From Watersipora subatra (lineage: Eukaryota > Bryozoa > Gymnolaemata > Cheilostomatida > Watersiporidae): 64,000 bases of DNA. The notes under the pieces are model-generated. The model ran no database searches and was not told the origin of the DNA. It worked only from the letters and a program-made list of their open reading frames with translations. The stretch lies in the NCBI RefSeq assembly GCF_963576615.1, contig NC_088711.1, forward strand, positions 4,278,001 through 4,342,000, read 5' to 3'. Both the position numbers and the translations under genes were made by a program. Every line of letters begins with the position of its first letter. The first letter of the stretch is position 1. Shown piece by piece: positions 46,764 through 58,700 of this stretch.

Positions 46764-48539
46764 CTGTAAGATGACCAGAACCACATGCAAAATGTAGAGC
46801 TGCATGGGTAATCAGTAGCAGTTATTGCAGAGGGCCTCTCTACGAGTATTTAGGGTATATATTCTTCGATAAAATCTGCGGTACACATTCCGCTGCCTCT
46901 ATCAGTAGGGCGTTGCTCATTGATACTATTCGTCAATAAGCTTTATGCATTAGCTCCAAAACTTACAGCAGAGCCTTTATTTAAATGGTTTAGTAAGGCG
47001 TAAGGTACCGCAAACTGTAAACATTATAGGTTCGATGGTTATTAAAGCAAATACTGCGCACGCTTGCGATAGTATTTCGCAATGTATTTTACTTCTTATA
47101 GCGATTCCAATATAGTCGTTTTTCTATTATACTTTGCTACCTATCTGTAAAAAATAATTAATTACTCAAAAGTAAACCCTGAATCCTAAACGCATAAATG
47201 CGTTTAATTTTTTACTATTTTGTATTTGTATAATTTGGTAACAAGTTTTGACAAAATCTTTTTTCCAAATGTACATTTGCAGTTCTTTTACCCTATATAG
47301 ATAGCGTTTCGCCCAAACAAAGTTCAAACACGTTTTAAACCATTTAAACTTTCATTGTGGCAACAAGTATTTACGAGCAAAGAGAAACGCTCAGTAGTTT
47401 AGTATTACTAGTGGTATATAAAATAATATAAAATGCTTATCTTGTCATAAAAACGCTTTATATAAGTGTAACGAAAATGAAGCAAAGCATGGTTTAAAAT
47501 AGGTGAGAAGACAACTCTTGTTTTGCAACTAGGCGCTGTTTATCTCGGTATTAAATTATAGTAGATTACTGCCTGCTAACAGTATAGAACTGGAACTAAC
47601 TGACTATTCACCATTTAAACCAATGGAGTACACTGTGCACAATACTTCTCTTTATACAACACATGGGAAGAAGACTGAAAACGATTAGGCATTCTCTGTA
47701 AAAAAACAGTATATGCTGTACTCAATGCTTTTCATCATACAATTTGTTAGAGGCAACAGTAAGGAGATGAAGTCAACTTGTTGTTTTTCTGCTGGCACCA
47801 ACAGAGCACAATGTACTCAAGGTTTTGCATTGAACTTGCTGAAGCAAATAAGAGATGGATAATTCAACACTACTAGATGACGAACTATATTAGCGTCTAA
47901 TTGTTTTTACTTATATTAGATGCTGCCACTCACTCAGTTGTAAGCCGGAGATGAACAGGTTTCTTTTTTACTGAAGCTAACTATTTCAGTATCTTTCTTG
48001 CTAGTAAAGTATATATTAAAGCCACTTAGCAATTGTGGTGGTATGTATGCGGTTGACATTGCAAGTTGCTGTTACGCTGTTCTACTTTCTCATTTTCTGA
48101 ATCTTCAAGCAGGTTTTAAAACTTTTGAAGGACATAATGTTGCTGAGAAAGTTGCCCTTCTATCTTTGCTTTCTGTTTCGGTTTTTGACAAGTTTAGGTC
48201 AATGAAGCTGCCTCTATGCCAGGAGAAATTGACTTTGACCAACTGAGATTGCTGTGTGACTGGCACAGTGTCTCAAAGTTCACTGAGGTTTTACAGTGTC
48301 CAATATATTTTCTATAGTGTTTTTATTATTCAGTGAACAGTTCTTGCGAAAGCGTCATTTTTGGCCTTACCTCCAGCAATCCTCAATTTTCTTTCCAATC
48401 TGGGCTTGAGGTTGAGCGTCTTCAAGTTTAACTAGCCAATCAAAGTTTCTCAGATAATGAAACAATTTTTTCAGTGAAATTAATTCAGTTAAAGTAAATT
48501 AATTCAGATGGTAGCTTACTGTTTATAGGCGTCTTACAC

Positions 48540-48586
48540 CTCTCACGCAAGAGGCTCCGCATCCTCCTCTGCACTCGTGATTGGAA
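48540..48586 (-). CDS. cysteine-rich mini-exon, same candidate membrane protein
   Basis: The acceptor CTATTTACAG and strong donor GAGAG|GTGTAAG enclose 47 bases. The frame that joins the 46734-46763 exon in phase reads SNHECRGGCGASCVR, a small cysteine-rich ectodomain piece. Further upstream exons were not secured. Confidence 0.28.
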
Positions 48587-49685
48587 CTGTAAATAGAGAA
48601 TTGGATCGACTATTTGGAAATATTAATTTGTGCTGTAATAGCTCTCTATGGTGTACAACTCGTAGTGGAGAAGTACTTTTTTAATTCCAAATTATTCTAA
48701 GTAGAACAAATCATTAAAAGCCAACTTTTTGCTATGGCTAGCTGGCCTTTTGGGTTACCTGCTCATTATATCCATGTTCATGAAGTAGAACTCTGAGTAG
48801 ACTCTGACCTTCCCTTTTAAACATCCTGAATCTGGTTATTAGTAGGTTAAAATATTTCTACATCTGGTCCCATTTTTCCTCATTACCTGGCGTTTTTTTG
48901 GACTATTTTTTTTCCACACTTGAGTTGCTAAGAAATGATTTCTGCTAGTCAACTCAAAACCTGTCACACTCAAAAACTGGATGATGATTTGTTCTGCATT
49001 TACCTCCACTTCATACACTGAGACTGTGACTTGCAATCACGCTTTTCAAACAGCCGCAAGGGCCAACTATTTGTGTAATAACTGTTCCTGTAGTATCATA
49101 TATACATTTCCCAATAGGTTCTTTGCCCCTGGATGATCTTTCATTTTTTCACCACCAAACTTAATACAGAATTAAGTTGTATCTTGCCACTGTCATCCCA
49201 ACAGCTTTACTAGCTTGATTTAGATTTATAGCATTTAAGCTCAATGAGATGTTCTTACGTGTCCATCTATAGTTGTGTCTATTTTTATACTATTATTACA
49301 CCACTTATATTGCATCACTTCAACCAATCAGGCACATTTGTCGTACGCTCTTTGAGTCATTCTATTTGCGATATTACTATTAAGTAGAAAATAAATAAAC
49401 ATATACATACTTGGTTCTACTGAATTTATCATACTCACCGTACTGTGAATCCATATATGTAAATCTAAGTGTTTGTTTGTCTGTCGTATGTTGAGTTGAT
49501 CGTGATTGGTTAAAATACGCACATTTGCAGTGCGTGAACTACTAGAAGCAAATTACTAGAAGGATGCTTGAATTACTAGAAAAAAATACCTGCCCGGACT
49601 TTTTAAAAAACAGCGCATGCAGTCTGATGCCCTGTGTGAGATCATAATGAGTAACGATTATAAGCACAATAATTCTCATGGCAAG

Positions 49686-49770
49686 GTGGCTGCATGGTTT
49701 GGTGGTAGTGACTTTGGCTTAGCATTGGTGCATCTGAATGTACGAGTTCGATTCTCATGAGGTGGATTTT
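49686..49770 (+). other. tRNA-derived SINE head or tRNA pseudogene
   Basis: The segment has an A-box-like TGGTTTGGTGGTAGTG and, about 45 bases on, a B-box-like GAGTTCGATTCTC. This is the internal pol III promoter layout of a tRNA. The acceptor stem does not pair convincingly and no CCA-type end or anticodon loop is obvious, so a functional tRNA is unlikely. Confidence 0.5.
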
Positions 49771-50526
49771 TTTCTTAACAGAAGGATGGATATGGCTCGT
49801 ACTATGGTATAGATTTAGACTAGGTTAAGTTATTCAAATTCATTGGGTAAAGAAACACAGCCAATGGCAATTGCATTACCTGCCACTGTTTATAAGCTGT
49901 TACAAATTTTGAGCGAGTGTGTAGCATAAAGAGTAAGAAATTCTTTTCAACAATCTGTTTTAGCTATGCCTCGAGCTTTAAAATATTCGAATTATGCATT
50001 GGCCGAACACGCACTGAAATAAACAAACGCCTTCCTTTAAAAGTAAGAATGGTGAATGCTGCATACGTTGATTAAAAATAAATTCTGTATGAGAACACTC
50101 ATTTTATTACTCTTGCAATGCCAGGCATTCAGTAGTAAAATACTAAAGGAATGTTAAATTTAATGAACTATTCAGAGAGAAATTTGACTTGCTGAACGAT
50201 GGGGCTAATCTAAGAACTTGTTGGAATTTATTTTATTCACGAAATTCCATTTTTTACCTATTCGTCAGAGGACAGACATCAGGAAAATGAAAATCAACAG
50301 TTTTCAGATTTTTGTAAAAACCTATGGACTGTTTTATGACCCCAACACAGTTGAAAACTCATGATTTGTTTAAAGACCCCTAGCCTTTTAAAAAAACTTT
50401 CAACTGTTAGCTTAGGTAAAAAACTTTACACCTACTCACATTTAAAAACCTCAGTGCATTTTAAGACCATGGCCTGCTTTAAAAATAATTCTGACTTGTT
50501 TGGAAGACTCGTAACATGTTTTAAAA

Positions 50527-50996
50527 GATTCATAAACTTCCTAAAGACTTTCTAACATGTTTAAGGTAAAGGCAAGGTTAGCCTGCCATCAAAGATTCAT
50601 AAACTTCCTAAAGACTTTCTAACATGTTTAAGGTAAAGGCAAGGTTAGCCTGCCATCAAAGATTCATAAACTTCCTAAAGACTTTCTAACATGTTTAAGG
50701 TAAAGGCAAGGTTAGCCTGCCATCAAAGATTCATAAACTTCCTAAAGACTTTCTAACATGTTTAAGGTAAAGGCAAGGTTAGCCTGCCATCAAAGAGTCA
50801 TAAACTTCCTAAAGACTTTCTAACATGTTTAAGGTAAAGACAAGGTTAGCCTGCCATCAAAGATTCATAAACTTCCTAAAGACTTTCTAACATGTTTAAG
50901 GTAAAGGCAAGGTTAGCCTGCCATCAAAGAGTCATAAACTTCCTAAAGACTTTCTAACATGTTTAAGGTAAAGGCAAGGTTAGCCTGCCATCAAAG
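50527..50996. repeat. 67-bp tandem array, seven near-identical copies
   Basis: Units start GATTCATAAACTTCCTAAAG and end AAGGTTAGCCTGCCATCAAA. Copies differ at only one or two positions (GAGTCAT, AAGACAAGG), indicating recent amplification. Confidence 0.95.
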
Positions 50997-50999
50997 ATG

Positions 51000-51780
51000 A
51001 AAACAACTATCAAGCTCATAAGATATTGGTTCTTAGCCGATAGTTGTGCTCTAGTAGCTCAGAGACCTGATAAAAACCAAGCCTCAGTAAACAGATGCGT
51101 CCCTACTGCAATACAGCGCAGTCTCAAAATTGTTAATTCGAAAACAGTGTTTTTTCTAACCACTAAAGTTTCTAGATGTTTTCTAAGCAGATACAATCAC
51201 TACCAATGGCGAGCCAGCCATTGCATGACCTTCAAATACTTTGGACGTACTGTAGCTAACAACTCTAAACTGGCCAATGAAATTTCACTGAAGATGTCAA
51301 CAGCCAGTGCAGTGTATGGAGACTTGAAAACTAGGTTTTGGAGCAGCCACCATGTTTCGATTGAAGGAAAGTGTCTGGTATGTTGTGCATTGCTGGCAGT
51401 TTTACTGTAAAATGCTGAATCGACTGCTTACTGCATGTAAACTGACAGTCTGCAAGCATATGTGAAAAGACATTTATGATCAATCCTAGGTATCTCATCG
51501 AGGGGCAAGATGACTAATATCAAGGATTGAAAAAGAAAGGACTACTATCACTCAAAGCTATTCTATTCTCATCCTATTTTAAATGAATTTGAGATGACAT
51601 GGATATGTTAGCAGGTAAGATCATAATCACCCGCTCTCAACAACTCCCAGTTAAAATGAGGAAAGCGCCTCGAGGGAGGCTTAGGTTGAAATTTAAAGAC
51701 ACTGTCAAGAGAAATATGAAGAAGTGGATATGAACTGTAATGAGTGCAAAGGATAAAAATACTGTAGACTGTAAATAGTG
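51000..51780 (+). mobile_element. LINE reverse transcriptase C-terminal remnant
   Basis: The open stretch 50997-51410 contains IVNSKTVFFL and then FKYFGRTVANNSKLANEISL and KMSTASAVYGDLKTRFW, matching the block after the FADD motif in non-LTR elements often annotated as endonuclease-reverse transcriptase. Further on, degraded pieces (HGYVSR, then GRLRLKFKDTVKRNMKKW near 51680) match the usual LRWLGHV..M...RGRP..R.KD.VK.D tail. Stops and a deletion between the two parts mark it as a pseudogene. It begins directly after the 67-bp tandem array. Confidence 0.78.
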
Positions 51781-53363
51781 AATTAAACCAAATTAAAAAC
51801 GATCTTGTTGCACCGACAGGCTGCTATAGTGGTGTGGTAGTCTATTTGAGGACCCCACTCCCAGCAGGCGATTGCCAGGATAGTAGTAAGCAGTGCCATA
51901 GTAAGAGAAATAAAGTGTTTTTTTGTCTAATGGAATCAATCCTAATGAAGACCATTCTTGCAAAGCATCAATATTTTTTTCAGTAGTTGTGTTTTCTTTA
52001 AGCATGAGTAGGCAATTCCGATATGACTAATCTAAAAAGTCTAAGCTCAATTTAATTTCCCCGCTCTACATGAGCACATCAACAATCACAATCTGTCACA
52101 GTTATGTAATACTCGAGTTGTTTAAGTACGGAGAGATTTATTAAATAAATATACCAGTGACCACGTTTGTTTTTAGATTGGATGTTGGCTATCCGAGTGA
52201 TGTTCATCAGACAACAGGAATATCTAATTCTCAACAGTCATTCAAGCCTCATTGAGTGAAGTACAGTTATAAAGACCATAAAGTGGTATGTACTTAATTG
52301 GACTTGTGATTGATCTACTCTTGGGTGCAACTTTAGAACAAGCTTCATCCACTAATTGAAAGATAGATGTCATCACTCCCTTTTATTATTAGGGTTACCT
52401 TTCTATGCGCTGAAGCCTAGTTACCAGCTTTGTGCGTATAAATGTATATGTTATTTACAGTTCCAAATTACGTTGGGACAAGCTTGTTTTTGCACATGTC
52501 TAAATCGTTTCATCATTGATATTTACCCTTAGGCTGCTCATCATCTTTGACCCTCTACCACAACAATGACAAATGTGTAGTAGTGGCCGATAGCCAGCAC
52601 CATATACACATACATATACATGTAGATTTGGTTTTAATGCATCCTTTCACCAAATTTCTTTCAAAATTCACAAGGGTGTAATATAAGGCAAAAGTTGAGT
52701 ATGCCGCAGAAGTGTGGGGTATGGCCAGATATAGTTAGACCAAGCGTAAAGCCACAAATGCACATGTCTAAGTCTGAGTGTTGGGAGTGCTTGCAATTGT
52801 AGCATTACCATTTATGGGCATTGCTTCTCACTATTGCCAAAGTTTACTTCTAGTAATTTTTGGAACAGGTTTGAATTCTAGAGGTATTGCATAATGCTTG
52901 TGCAATAACCGATGAGAATATTGAATTATAAGACAGCCTTATGCCATTTAATAAAGGTTAGGGTTGTAAATGTATGCTTAGGTAATTCTATAGTTTATGA
53001 AACATCCAATTAGAGGAATAACTCAGCTCTAGCAAGGTGTTATAATTCAGTAATAGTTTCCTCTGTAAACATCTTTTATAACCTTTTCTGGAGAAGAGTT
53101 GTACGATGCCCGATGCTCAAGTGAGCGTTTCACAGTGCCTGATAGGCAATTGCTGTGCTAATCACGTGTAGCTGGGTCATTCAACAACAAACAAAGGATG
53201 ATACTCGGCTTCAAATAATAAGCAAGACGGTTTATGTTTTAGTCTACAGAGTTTATCATTCATTAACATTATTCATGATTAGCTAGCGCTGCCTCTCTAT
53301 CTCTTTCTCAAATACTTTTGCAGCTGATTGGCTGCCCAACAGGCAGCGGCGTAATACCTATCT
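51781..53363. other. intergenic, no gene seen
   Basis: AT-rich. A very short reverse-transcriptase-like string (KVEYAAEVWG, near 52691) may be another LINE scrap. Confidence 0.4.
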
Positions 53364-53374
53364 GCTATATATGG
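53364..53374 (+). promoter_or_regulatory. TATA / CArG-like box upstream of the CH-protein gene
   Basis: CTATATATGG is one base from the SRF-binding CArG consensus CC(A/T)6GG and also contains a TATATAT core. It sits about 230 bases before a strong splice donor (53600) that could end a 5' UTR exon. Calponin and transgelin genes in vertebrates are classic SRF/CArG targets. Its role here is inferred. Confidence 0.3.
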
Positions 53375-53394
53375 AAGCAGAGCAGGCCGCATTG

Positions 53395-53599
53395 TAATCT
53401 GATCCACGGCTGCATACATTACATGGCTGCTCACACGAATCCCTTTATCTAATTAAGCCATTTCGACAGCGAGCATTCCTCAGCAGCTAATTGCACAATT
53501 ATCTTCTGCTGATGTTAGACTGCATTTCGATCTGAGGCTAAGCATTGAAAGATCTTGAGCAAGACTCAGTTACGTACAGTTGCTTGTACTTGGATATAG
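53395..53599 (+). other. candidate non-coding first exon of the CH-protein gene
   Basis: The stretch follows the TATA-like box by about 25-30 bases and ends at a good donor (ATAG|GTAAGC). A second possible donor (TTAG|GTAAGA) is at 53702. The first coding exon has an acceptor just before its ATG (55706-55707), so an upstream exon is required. This is the best local candidate, but its start is not visible. Confidence 0.3.
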
Positions 53600-54721
53600 G
53601 TAAGCGCCGGAGCCGTGTGAAGTGTGATAGCAAGGAACTGCCCGAGTGCAAAGCATACAGAGACTACTCATTCATCTTCAATACTACCCTACTCTACCTT
53701 AGGTAAGAAAGCTCCACTCGTAGACTTATCTACTTTAGGGTTCCACATTAATTGATACAACACAAAGTATGGTATAATATTGATTCTTTCTGTTTAATTC
53801 ATTTCAGAATCATAAATTTGTGCGTATATCTATAATATGTATTTAATACTTGACTACATACATGTATGTGGTATATCTGATTATATATGCTATATTTTAC
53901 ACTTTGTTACATGCATGTTATATATTTGATTATATATATCTTATACGTATTTACATATGCTGTATTTTAAACTTGGTCACACGTTGGCTTATCAACACCT
54001 CTACTCACAATTCTTTGACATAGGACATAAAATTGGAGCAAATATTTATTTTGGAATACGAAGAGATTTTCCATATACGACATCTTAAGGTTCTTGAAAC
54101 ACCATTTTGTATGTAACTGTGAAAAAGCTGGTGGAAAACAAAAAGGAAACGTAAATATCATAGACAACGGTAGGCTATAAATTAAAATAATCAAAATTAT
54201 ATCTAGTTTACATAAATGAAGTTAGGTCCCGGATTTCTATCACTCACTCAGCTGCCAAACCCACACTTTGCCGAGCCTGCAGTTTCATTCCCGTGTCTCT
54301 AGTGAAGTAATATTAAAAACCTCCTTTTGCTGATTAATAATAAATTAATTTAACTTGTACATGCAGTTTAGGTTCTTACATTGTTAATACTGTTATATAT
54401 AATTCATTTGTTTTAATACTATATGTAATTAATTGAAGTGTTTGTTGGTTTTTTACTCTGGAACAAATAAAACAAGAACACTGTATTCTTATAAAAGTAC
54501 ATATGGCAGCTTCAACATATGAAGCAAATATCCAACCTGATTAGCTTTGTATGTCAAAGTTTGACTGTATATGTCATATATTTTATACTTATGTATTTTA
54601 CATTCAACTACATATTTTACGTATCATGTTTTTATATATCTTATATATTTTATGTTTGATTATATGGTATACATTTTGTGCAAAGTATTAAGATTATAAT
54701 GCTGTTCTTTTTTCTTTGGAA

Positions 54722-55072
54722 TGCTAGTATAGGTAACTCACTATACTCAAGGAGTACTACTATAGGTAACTCACTCTACTCAGTGAGTACTACTATAGGT
54801 AACTCACTCTATTCAATGAGGACTGGTAACTCATTCTACTCAATGAGTACTACTATAGGTAACTCACTCTATTCAATAAGTACTAGTATAGGTAACTCAC
54901 TCTATTCAATGAGTACTAGTATAGGTCACTCACTCTACTCAATGAGCACTACTATAGGTAACTCACTCTACTTAATGAGTGCTAGTATAGGTAACTCACT
55001 CTACTCAATGAGTGCTAGTATAGGTAACTCACTCTACTCAATGAGTACTAGTATAGGTAACTCGCACCATTC
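54722..55072. repeat. 33-bp minisatellite, first intron of the CH-protein gene
   Basis: About eleven copies of ACTATAGGTAACTCACTCTA with CTCAATGAGT. The period is a multiple of three, so a frame reading IGNSLYSMST stays open for over 100 codons. It is followed by no splice-compatible exon, so I treat it as non-coding. Confidence 0.9.
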
Positions 55073-55712
55073 CAACATTTACTAACAACGACAAACATGT
55101 AATTGGGGCCCTGTTACTGTATTCCACTGCATCTTAGTTGTGTTTCACCTAGAAGTTAACCACAATTTATGGAATGTACAGTTTTCCCAACACTCGTAGC
55201 ACTTCGTAGTAGTTATTTCTCTGGCTGGCTTTATTCACTTGAAACTGATTAATCTTCATACATGAATCTATGTTCAACTCATCAGTTGTGTCTGTATCTC
55301 CTCACTTTCTCATGTATTCAGCTTGGTCTCATCTATTCCAGAATGTTCAACAGTTTAGTCTCTTTTTCTATCATTAGTTCCAGTTGAGAAGTCGAGCAGT
55401 CTATTTTTGATGACAGCTCTTTAACATTTCTGTAGGCGTAAACTTAGTTAATAAAAACATTTTTATTTACCAAGCTTGCAATAACAAGTGTATGTTAGAG
55501 CAAATAGAAATCTACTTCTCGATGTCCGAAAACTTATATTGACTCGCGCTATTTTTATATCTTTTCTTCAGCGTATACGTATACCTGAGTAGCCTGCTGG
55601 TTGCCTGCTGGTAGCCAGTTGGTACCCTGTTGGTGGCCTGTTGAACCGTTAATTCTGCTATCCTATCCTTCTCTGGGCTTGATTATAAAATCTGAGTTTA
55701 TTTGTAGGAATT

Positions 55713-58700
55713 ATGGCAAACAGAACACATGATATGGGCATGGACAGAGCCCAAGGCTCTAGGGTATGTCTGTTTCTTCTTGACCATCTCAGTTTTATAT
55801 TTCAACTTTACTCAAGTCAGTTGGTAAAGATAATAGCTCAAGCCTGATAGTATCATTCCTTAGGAAGGTATCATACGTTAGGGAAATATAATGATTTAAA
55901 AAGTAAATAATACTTCAGGAAGGCAAAAGGTTTTAGGAAATAAAAGGTTTTAGGATGGTATGATGCTCTTAGAAAGTACATTCTGAGAATTTTGCGATTT
56001 CTGGCAAAGAATACTTTTATCTTTTAGTTTAAACCAAAATGAAGTTTGGACTCGTCTCCCTTGGCATTCAATTTGCTCAACGAATTATTGACTATTTAAT
56101 TTTACTGCTGATGATGCCATATTGCGTTGTAGTTTGTAGTTTGCTTCTTTTATAATTATCTCAGCTAAGTAGACAATTCTATATTGTTAGTTAACATCAC
56201 ATTTATTCATGTTTCATTACAAAAATGATTAGTTGTATATTATGGTTATACTTGAACAGCTGTGATAGTGAGCTCCATAACATATTTTTTTATGATCATG
56301 ATGATCACGATAGACCAGTCATCTTTTGCAAGGTATAACTAAAAAGCTATGCTTAATAGGAAAGCAAGTTGAACAGAGCTTGAAATCCCTTGATGTACTA
56401 GTCATATGCATGAAGTACCGTACGAAGAGATCAGGTGTAGAAACTGTTTCAACTGTTAGGGGTACCCTGTGGGTCATTAATGTAAAAACTGGTCTTACTA
56501 TAATTCAAACAAAGCTATCTGTCTAAATTTGACTTTGGAAGTACATGTATGTAGCGTTTGTCACTGTCATGGTTAAAAGCACAAAAAATAAGTTTTTATA
56601 AAAATAAGTATTAAACTATCTTAAGTAGTCCTATAAGGTTGGTAAATTTATTACAAAACACGAGTATATATAAAGTCACTATATGGAAAGTTGGTTGCTG
56701 TGATTCTTGTATTCTGATACTAAATATCCTCGATTAACTAAGTATTCTAATCCAGCTTGCCCTGCTGATTCTTATTTATAGCAGTGAGAAGAAATCCTAT
56801 TTATCTTGTCCGTCAGCTGTAAATATACAGTAGCTGCTAGATATTCATAGCATATTCCATAGCGTATCAATAGTTAATCAATGATGGCTGCAATCTCTAA
56901 CTCAGCGCCTATTATCTGAGGACTCATAATCCTGCAACACGACTGAATGAGCATTTTATTCCCTTTTCCTGGCGTTTCCTGGTCTACGATCTTTCTTCAT
57001 TCACTTTTAAGCGCACTGCGCGGCGTTGAGCATATCCCCTCAGCATCTTTAGGATGCTTCCAATTAGCCGCTCATTATAGTGAGACAAAGAGAAAAGAAT
57101 TGAATTATGGTTAGCCTGTATAGAGTGGTGATATAATCAGAGTGCTATTCAGTGGCACCCTATTAGTACCGGCATGATGAAAAAGTGCTCTTAGATTTCT
57201 CTGTTTTCCATAGAGCTGGTATAACATTGTGGCCTTGAACATTAGTAGTCACTCAGTCTATATGTTTGGAGCTGTCCGTACATGCTCCGGTGTGTGCTGG
57301 ACAGCTAACTGGTTAGCCAACTTAATACTCGGTTTAGATTGGTAATGCTACAAATTATTTTCTGTATCCGCTTGCTGCCTTTCGTATATTTCCACATTCT
57401 TATGATGACTCTTGCAGCCATTCTTGCTATGTTGTATAACCACATCTAATAGTGAGGATGCTTGCTAGCGTAGCTGTTTCGAGTTTGTGGGACTCTTCGG
57501 ACGTTTGTGGGACGCATACTTGGCTAAAATGAGCTGGGTGCCATTTTTTTACTGCTAGTTCAGCACAATATAGTTCGCTTATTGTTGCTTAAGAATAAGC
57601 ATACTGTTCAATCATAACAAACTTTTTCCAACTTTTGGATGTTCAAGTTTGGATTTCAACAAATGCTTAAGTAAATATGCTATAATTTCTGATAGCATCC
57701 TTAGGGCCGTGAACTTCACCATTTTAAAGCAGAGTTGTAATGTGTAATAAAGCGCCTGTACGTTAAACATTATATATCATCTTTCTGGCTCTTAGACCTC
57801 TAGTGCTCGATACAAGATATACTAATCTATCTTGGTTTAAAGCCTTAAAACATGGTGTGGATTGTTATATCATCTTGTTCAAAGATAAGTCGAATAGAGG
57901 TTTAGCTCTTTATCAAGGTGCGTTCCTGTAGGTTTGACAGCAGTCATGCATTCAATTCAGCCAGACTGCTAGCCTATTTAACACAAACCCATCAAAAATC
58001 TTGATGCCTCTGGCTCCCTGTCAAAGGCTGCCACAAATGTTAATATAGTTGATGCTAGGGCAACAGGCGAGCGGGAGGGAGATTTATTTGTACAGCGCAC
58101 TTTATCCATGGTACATTACTGCCGCTAAGTATCAATCGTAGCAGACGCTGAGGCATAACCTTTATACCAAATAAGGGTTAGCATGCGCCGGCGTTGTTAT
58201 GTGCAAACTTTATTACTAATTTGTGTTAACTACTTTGTAGAGTTCAGTCGGCAGAGAGATGTCAATTGTTTAAGAGAACTAGTACGTGTACTATTGTCTT
58301 CTCTTGTGGGTGTCCATTTTCTTCCCTCCTAGGTGCCTCTTGTCTCTCCTAGGTGCCTCTTGTTTCTTTTAGGTATCCCTTGTTTCTCCTAGGTGCCTCT
58401 TGTCTCTTCTAGGTATCCCTTGTCTCTCCTAGGGGCCTCTTGTCTCTTCTAGGTATCCCTTGTCTCTCCTAGGTGCCTCTTGTCTCTTCTAGGTATCCCT
58501 TGTCTCTCCTAGGTGCCTCTTGTCTCTTCTAGGTATCCCTTGTCTATTTACTTAGTGTTTCTTTTCTACTTACCTATCTGTCTCTTGCATACTTTCCTAT
58601 TTGCTCATGTAGTCATCTCACTACCAACACTCCTTCTATCATTTGTGTACTATACTGAATATGTACTCATATTGTTTCTGTAATGGTAATAAATGTAGAT

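Larger units (their letters stand above)
46346..49685. other. mostly non-coding, with two candidate mini-exons
   Basis: AT-rich apart from the minus-strand exons listed at 46734 and 48540. A minus-strand stretch near 48975-49025 (VSVYEVEVNAEQIII) has a strand-like look but no phase-compatible splice sites. Confidence 0.4.

Noticed and set aside
52680..52760. Reverse-transcriptase-like KVEYAAEVWG
   Set aside because: Only about ten residues with stops right after. Too short to annotate as an element.
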